Shown here piece by piece: positions 60,411-64,000 of a stretch of DNA of 64,000 bases. The translations under genes and the position numbers were made by a program. Origin of the DNA: Pseudonocardia sp. 73-21 (GTDB taxonomy: Bacteria > Actinomycetota > Actinomycetes > Mycobacteriales > Pseudonocardiaceae); contig NZ_MKVV01000020.1 in NCBI RefSeq assembly GCF_001899645.1, positions 1-64,000 of the forward strand, given 5' to 3'. Numbering within the stretch: the first letter of the stretch is position 1; each line of letters opens with the position of its first letter. The notes beneath the pieces were generated by a model, which was given only the letters and a program-made list of their open reading frames with translations, ran no database searches and was not told where the DNA came from.

Positions 60411-61282
60411 CGGCTCTCCCGGGCTCGCTGGGCGGCGGTGCGCACGGCCTTGCGGATCAGGACGCCCGCGAGGTGCTTGCGGTAGGGGGCGGACCCGTGC
60501 AGGTCCGCCGAGGGGTGCAGGTCGGCGACGCCCGCCTCGGCGGCCGCCACGAGCGTGGGCTCGTCGACGACGCGGCCGACGAGCGCGGCTTCGGCCTTGC
60601 CCGCACGGACCGGAACGAGGTCCACACCGGAGATCGCGATGCGGGCCTCCGCGACGACGTCGCCGTCGAGGCGGACGACGGCGGCGACACCCGCCATGGC
60701 GAAGTCGCCGTGTCGGCGCGACACCTCCTCGTAGGCGGCGCCGGTGCCCGGGGCCGCCGAGCGGATCCGCACCGCGGTGAGGATCTCGTCCTCGGCGAGG
60801 GCGGTGGTGAAGAAGCCGGTGAAGAACTCCGCGGCCGGGATGACCCGCTCGCCGCGCGGACCCCGGGCCACCAGCTCCGCGTCGAGGCAGGCCGCGACGG
60901 TGGGCAGCTCGGCGGCGGGATCGGCGTGGGCGATGCTGCCGCCGACGGTGCCGCGGTTGCGGATCGCGGTGTGGCCGATGTGCGGGAGCGCCTCGGCCAT
61001 CAGCGGGCACGCGCGGCGCACCACGTCGGAGTGCTCGGCGCTCCGCTGCCGGACCAGCGTGCCGATCGTCAGCACGCCGCCGGACTCGGTGATCTCGCCG
61101 AGCCCCGGGATGCGGTTGATGTCGACGATCCGGGCCGGCTGGGCGAGTCGCAGGCTGAGCAGGGGCACCAGGCTCTGACCGCCGGCGAGGACCTTGGTGT
61201 CGCCGTCGTCAGGGTCGGTCAGCGCCTGCACGGCCTCCTCGATCGAGGTCGGTGACAGGTACTCGAACGCGGCGGGTTTCAT
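60407..61282 (-). CDS. Molybdenum hydroxylase FAD-binding medium subunit
   Basis: 291 aa from ATG 61282, served by GGAGAGGTGAG; an upstream GTG at 61291 overlaps that site and is less likely. CO dehydrogenase medium-subunit fold: KVLAGGQSLVPLLSLRLAQP and AIRNRGTVGGSIAHADPAAE bind FAD, with a C-terminal helical CODH domain. First gene of the operon, divergent from the unknown protein at 61451. Confidence 0.92.
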   Translation of the reverse strand: MKPAAFEYLSPTSIEEAVQALTDPDDGDTKVLAGGQSLVPLLSLRLAQPARIVDINRIPGLGEITESGGVLTIGTLVRQRSAEHSDVVRRACPLMAEALPHIGHTAIRNRGTVGGSIAHADPAAELPTVAACLDAELVARGPRGERVIPAAEFFTGFFTTALAEDEILTAVRIRSAAPGTGAAYEEVSRRHGDFAMAGVAAVVRLDGDVVAEARIAISGVDLVPVRAGKAEAALVGRVVDEPTLVAAAEAGVADLHPSADLHGSAPYRKHLAGVLIRKAVRTAAQRARESR

Positions 61283-61332
61283 GGGCGCCACTCACCTCTC
61301 CGGGAGCACGGCCGTTCACGATGTGGAGGGCA

Positions 61333-61342
61333 ATTGTTATCA
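61333..61342. promoter_or_regulatory. ATTGTTATCA element in the molybdenum hydroxylase promoter
   Basis: Identical to the decamer at 56527. In minus direction TGATAACAAT lies about 50 bases before the medium-subunit start. TACTATCATCAG at 61437-61448 is a related element just before the divergent gene. Confidence 0.45.
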
Positions 61343-61450
61343 GAGATCGGAGGAACGGACCAGGGTTGACACGGGTACGGCGGCAGAGTGGTCGACCGTC
61401 CGCGCCTGCGGCAGGGCATCCGGAGTATCAATGCGTACTATCATCAGAGA

Positions 61451-62281
61451 ATGGACCTGCAGACCGTCATGGTCGACGACCCGCGGGGCCGGGTCGTCGC
61501 GATCGACTCGGCGTACCACGTCGACGAGCGCAACACCGGCCGCGACGTCGTCGTCAGCGCCTCCTACTCCGGCGTGCTGCCCGCGCGGTTCGTCGCCGAC
61601 CGGCGGCCGCGGGCGGCCATCGGCCTCGACTGCGGCATCGGCCCGGAGGGCGCGGGCATCGCGGGACTGTGGTTCTACGAGGCGCTCGGCATCCCCGCCG
61701 CCACCGCCGACGTCGCGACGATCCTGCTCGGCGACGGGGTCGACGTCGTCGAGCACGGGGTGGTCAGCCGGGTCAACGCGATCGCCGCCGCCTGCGGGGT
61801 GGCGGCCGGGATGACCGTCCGGGACGCGGCACTCGTGCTCCTGCGCACCGACCCGGTGCTCCGCGCACCCGACGAGGTGACCAACCGGACCGTGGTGGAG
61901 GAGGGCCCGGCCGGTCGGGCCGTCGTGTGCACCGACTCGATCGCCTTCGGCACCGAGGCCGACCGCGACCGCACCGTGCTGGTCACCGCGGGGCACACCG
62001 GGCGCAGCGCCGTCCCCTACCTGCGCTCGGTGCACCCGTGGGGTTTCATCTGCTCCGACGGCGGCCGCGGGCGCGACGACTCCGGCATGGCCGGGCTCGC
62101 CGTCGTCGAGGCCGACGGGCTGGCGGGAGCCACCGTCGACGCGCGCACCGCACGCATGGGGGACGGCCTCTCCAGCTACCACGACGGCGTGATCAGCGCG
62201 GTCAACCGGCCCGCCCACCACCGCGGGGTCGAGATCGGCATGCCCGCGAAGCAGGCAGCCCACCTGCTGCTCCAGGGATGA
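61451..62281 (+). CDS. Conserved-looking protein of unrecognised family
   Basis: 276 aa from ATG 61451. An earlier in-frame start at 61388 is unlikely because a promoter-like TACTAT lies between them, 8 bases before the ATG. It is rich in short strands and glycine turns: AIGLDCGIGPEGAGIAGLWF, VLVTAGHTGRSAVPYLRSVH, FICSDGGRGRDDSGMAGLAV, MGDGLSSYHDGVISAVNRPA. Conserved-looking Cys, His, Ser and Asp-Gly-Gly positions suggest an enzyme, but no family could be named. Overlaps the EthD gene (ATGA) and is divergent from the molybdenum hydroxylase, so it may serve the same substrate. Confidence 0.75.
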   Translation: MDLQTVMVDDPRGRVVAIDSAYHVDERNTGRDVVVSASYSGVLPARFVADRRPRAAIGLDCGIGPEGAGIAGLWFYEALGIPAATADVATILLGDGVDVVEHGVVSRVNAIAAACGVAAGMTVRDAALVLLRTDPVLRAPDEVTNRTVVEEGPAGRAVVCTDSIAFGTEADRDRTVLVTAGHTGRSAVPYLRSVHPWGFICSDGGRGRDDSGMAGLAVVEADGLAGATVDARTARMGDGLSSYHDGVISAVNRPAHHRGVEIGMPAKQAAHLLLQG

Positions 62282-62895
62282 TCACGCGCTTCGGGCTCGC
62301 GCCGCGGCTGCCCGGCCTCTCGGTCGGGACGTTCCAGGAGCACTGGCGTGACCGGCACGGGCCGCTGATCGGCGAGCTCCCCGGGCTCGTGCGGTACTGG
62401 CAGAACCATGCGCTGCCGGACTCGCTGCCGTGGCCGGGTTTCGACGCCTGCTCGGAGTTCGACGCCGCCGACCGGTGCGCGTTCGACGCGGCGTTCGCCA
62501 CCGAGCACTACCTGGACCAGGGCCGGGCCGACGAGCGGCGCTTCGTCGACCGCACCCGCGGCGGGGCCCTCTACACGCGCCGGATCGGCCAGCCGGTGCC
62601 GCTGCGGCCCGGGTGCGTCCGGCTGCTCACGTTCCTGCGCGGCGACCCCGAGGCCCTCGCGTCCGTGCTGGCCGAGCCGGGGCGCGGCGGTGCCGCCGAG
62701 GCCGTCGAGGCCTTCGTGCGGCTCACGGACGTCCCGGGCGTGTTCGACGCCGTCGAGGCGCTCTGGTTCCCCGACGAGACCACCGCCCGCGCCCACCTGG
62801 TCTCGGCCGCCGCGGAGCGCGACCGCGCGGCCCTGGCGGGCCTGGTCTTCGGCACGGAGCGCGTGCTCGCGCGCGTGCACGTCGTGCGTGGATGA
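62278..62895 (+). CDS. EthD-domain protein (duplicated ferredoxin-like fold)
   Basis: 205 aa. The first half (1-100) is EthD-like: GLSVGTFQEHWRDRHGPLIG and LPGLVRYWQNHALPD. The second half repeats a similar but weaker dimeric alpha-beta barrel (VRLLTFLRGDPEALAS, DETTARAHLVSAA). EthD proteins accompany monooxygenases and isomerases in catabolism of ethers and aromatics. Co-translated with the unknown protein upstream. Confidence 0.8.
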   Translation: MITRFGLAPRLPGLSVGTFQEHWRDRHGPLIGELPGLVRYWQNHALPDSLPWPGFDACSEFDAADRCAFDAAFATEHYLDQGRADERRFVDRTRGGALYTRRIGQPVPLRPGCVRLLTFLRGDPEALASVLAEPGRGGAAEAVEAFVRLTDVPGVFDAVEALWFPDETTARAHLVSAAAERDRAALAGLVFGTERVLARVHVVRG

Positions 62896-62899
62896 CCGG

Positions 62900-63427
62900 T
62901 CAGCCCACGTAGGCCTTCCAGGTGTCGAGGTTCTCCGGGATGTCGGCCCCGGTGGGCTCGGTGCCGGGCCAGCGGCGGCGCTGCGTGGTGGCGAGGACGT
63001 CCGGCAGCTCGGCCAGCGGCGCCGCGTAGAGCTGCAGGGCCCGCCGGCTCACGAACTTCCAGCGCCCCTCCTCGCGACGGTAGGCGTCGACGTAGCGCAG
63101 CGCCACGACGAACGGGGTGGGCAGGATCGCGAGCTCCGCGTGCGCGGACACGACACCCGTGGCGGTGTCGGGCCCGGTGAACTCGATCGTGTGGCTGTGC
63201 GGGTAGTGGTAGGTCATCCCGTAGCGGTCCAGCTGGCGGCGGTAGTAGGCGATGACGGGCTCGCGGCCGGAGATCGGGCCGTCGGTGGAGTCGAACATCG
63301 CGTCCTCGGTGTACAGGTCGGCGATGCCCTCGATGTCGCGGTCGTCGATCCGGCGACCGTAGACGGCCACGAGCTCCTGCAGCTCCGCGCGGTCCTCGAG
63401 CCGCCTGATCCGCTGTTCCAGGTCCAT
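62900..63427 (-). CDS. SnoaL/NTF2-like protein
   Basis: 175 aa. ATG 63427 is chosen because GGAGGA stands 4 bases before it, within what would be codons 2-3 of the longer GTG form (63439). SnoaL-4 type: RIRRLEDRAELQELVAVYGR, then IDDRDIEGIADLYTEDAMFD, and a beta-sheet ending EEGRWKFVSRR. Cone-shaped fold used for hydratase, isomerase or hydroxylase reactions. Tail to tail with the EthD gene (4 bases apart). Confidence 0.85.
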   Translation of the reverse strand: MDLEQRIRRLEDRAELQELVAVYGRRIDDRDIEGIADLYTEDAMFDSTDGPISGREPVIAYYRRQLDRYGMTYHYPHSHTIEFTGPDTATGVVSAHAELAILPTPFVVALRYVDAYRREEGRWKFVSRRALQLYAAPLAELPDVLATTQRRRWPGTEPTGADIPENLDTWKAYVG

Positions 63428-63462
63428 GGGTTCCTCCACGTCGTTGTCGCCGGCAATCCAGG

Positions 63463-63476
63463 GTGATAGTAATCAG
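63463..63476 (+). promoter_or_regulatory. TGATAGTAATCA element, probable -10 of a leaderless transcript
   Basis: TGATAGTAATCAG ends three bases before the ATG at 63479 and there is no Shine-Dalgarno sequence. TAGTAAT placed 8-9 bases before the ATG suits a -10 box of a leaderless mRNA. It resembles the TGATAACAAT elements at 56.5 and 61.3 kb. Confidence 0.4.
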
Positions 63477-63478
63477 GT

Positions 63479-64000
63479 ATGGACGACGATGTGGTCACCG
63501 AGCGGCGCGGCGACGTCGCCTGGATCCGGCTCAACCGGCCGGACCGGATGAACGCCTACGACGCCGCGATGGGTGCCGCCGTCACCCGCTCGGTGAAGGA
63601 CGCCGCGGACGCGGGCGTCATCGTGATCACCGGGACGGGGCGGGCGTTCTGCGCGGGCGGTTATCTCGCCAACCTCGCCGACCCGGACCCCGGCGAGCTG
63701 CGGGGCATGTTCTTCGCCTCGCTGGACCTGTTCGAGGCGATCCGCACCTCGCCGAGACCCGTCATCGCCGCCGTCAACGGCGCCGCGGCCGGCGGTGGCA
63801 ACGAGCTGGTGGTGGCGTGCGACCTGGCGATCGCCGCGCGCAGCGCCAAGTTGGGCCAGACCGGGCCCCGCGTGGGCAGTGCGCCCGTGCTCGGCGGCAC
63901 CAACCTGCTGGCGATCTCGGTGGGGGAGAAGCGGGCCAAGGAGGTGTCGATGATGTGCCGCCGCTACACCGCCGACCAGGCGGCGGAGCTGGGCTGGATC
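63479..64000 (+). CDS. Enoyl-CoA hydratase/isomerase family protein (BadI/MenB-like), partial
   Basis: First 174 residues; the gene leaves the window. Crotonase fold: RGDVAWIRLNRPDRMNAYD, GTGRAFCAGGYL (oxyanion), and VNGAAAGGGNELVVACD. The later part (LGQTGPRVGSAPVLGGTNLL, VGEKRAKEVSMMCRRYTADQ) is closest in wording to BadI (2-ketocyclohexanecarboxyl-CoA hydrolase) and MenB, which do ring opening or closing on CoA esters. This points to degradation of an alicyclic CoA compound. Confidence 0.85.
   Translation, partial: MDDDVVTERRGDVAWIRLNRPDRMNAYDAAMGAAVTRSVKDAADAGVIVITGTGRAFCAGGYLANLADPDPGELRGMFFASLDLFEAIRTSPRPVIAAVNGAAAGGGNELVVACDLAIAARSAKLGQTGPRVGSAPVLGGTNLLAISVGEKRAKEVSMMCRRYTADQAAELGWI

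Noticed and set aside
1-64000. tRNA, rRNA, riboswitches or integrase/transposase genes
   Set aside because: No cloverleaf-forming stretch with a TPsiC-like arm, no rRNA sequence, no known riboswitch core and no recombinase motif was noticed on reading both strands; a dedicated search was not possible.

Overview
The window is very GC-rich actinobacterial chromosome, with dense genes, frequent GTG starts and ATGA/GTGA stop-start overlaps. An actinomycete close to Pseudonocardiaceae fits best. The signs are an Mrp antiporter operon, a mycofactocin-type SDR, several flavin/F420-type luciferase-like oxidoreductases, and counterparts of many genes of the mycobacterial DosR dormancy regulon. This placement is inferred from gene content, not from a phylogeny. 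No tRNA, rRNA, CRISPR array, phage or intact insertion sequence was seen.

Layout. 0-3.4 kb: 3' half of an Mrp-type Na+/H+ antiporter operon (tail of an MnhG-like gene, DUF4040 subunit, MnhB, MnhC, MnhD). 3.4-5.6 kb: a scar zone with a frameshifted ferritin-like gene, a small membrane protein and a truncated SDR. 5.6-12.7 kb: two divergent catabolic operons around a GntR/FCD regulator. One holds FAH hydrolase, dehydrogenase, DUF1857-SnoaL fusion and SDR; the other holds two VOC ring-cleavage-type proteins and a class II aldolase homologue. They share a perfect 12-bp operator. 13-17.7 kb: an AcoR/MimR-like regulator divergent from a Baeyer-Villiger monooxygenase and a metallo-beta-lactamase-fold lactonase, a plausible cyclic ketone to lactone to hydroxyacid module. 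17.7-33.5 kb: an NAD-dependent epimerase and a polysaccharide deacetylase, then a stress/dormancy island. The island has Hsp20, SPFH protein, DUF3040, CYTH-CHAD, a 57-aa small protein, CBS-BON, PRTase-hydrolase, PRTase-erythromycin-esterase-like and a double USP. Among these lie remains of a second DUF3040 gene, an amino-acid permease, a DevS-like kinase and a USP. 33.6-45.2 kb: HyuA/HyuB carboxylase-hydantoinase pair divergent from an acyl-CoA-type aromatic hydroxylase, aryl-CoA ligase and Asp/Glu-racemase-fold enzyme, then TetR, VOC, small protein and alpha/beta hydrolase. 45.3-57.3 kb: a phosphotransferase and acyl-CoA type catabolic genes (two luciferase-like enzymes, acyl-CoA synthetase, hydrolase, SDRs, acyl-CoA dehydrogenase) with TetR and PucR-like regulators, a globin and a carboxymuconolactone-decarboxylase-like protein. 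57.5-64 kb: a three-subunit molybdenum hydroxylase divergent from an unrecognised protein plus an EthD protein, then a SnoaL-like protein and the start of a BadI/MenB-like hydratase.

How it fits together. The most coherent new picture is the island at 19.6-33.5 kb. Copies of a DosR/DevR-type box (GGGAC, four variable bases, G, then GCCC) stand 50-90 bases before most of its genes. Several gene products match known mycobacterial DosR targets, while the DUF3040, CYTH-CHAD and 57-aa proteins would be extra members. The only sensor kinase piece present is a broken DevS-like one, so control would have to come from elsewhere in the genome. The rest of the window is a mosaic of small regulator-plus-enzyme catabolic modules for aromatic or alicyclic acids and ketones. 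Their edges carry fragments of VOC, acyl-CoA synthetase, GntR, SDR and luciferase-like genes, which suggests repeated module exchange by recombination.
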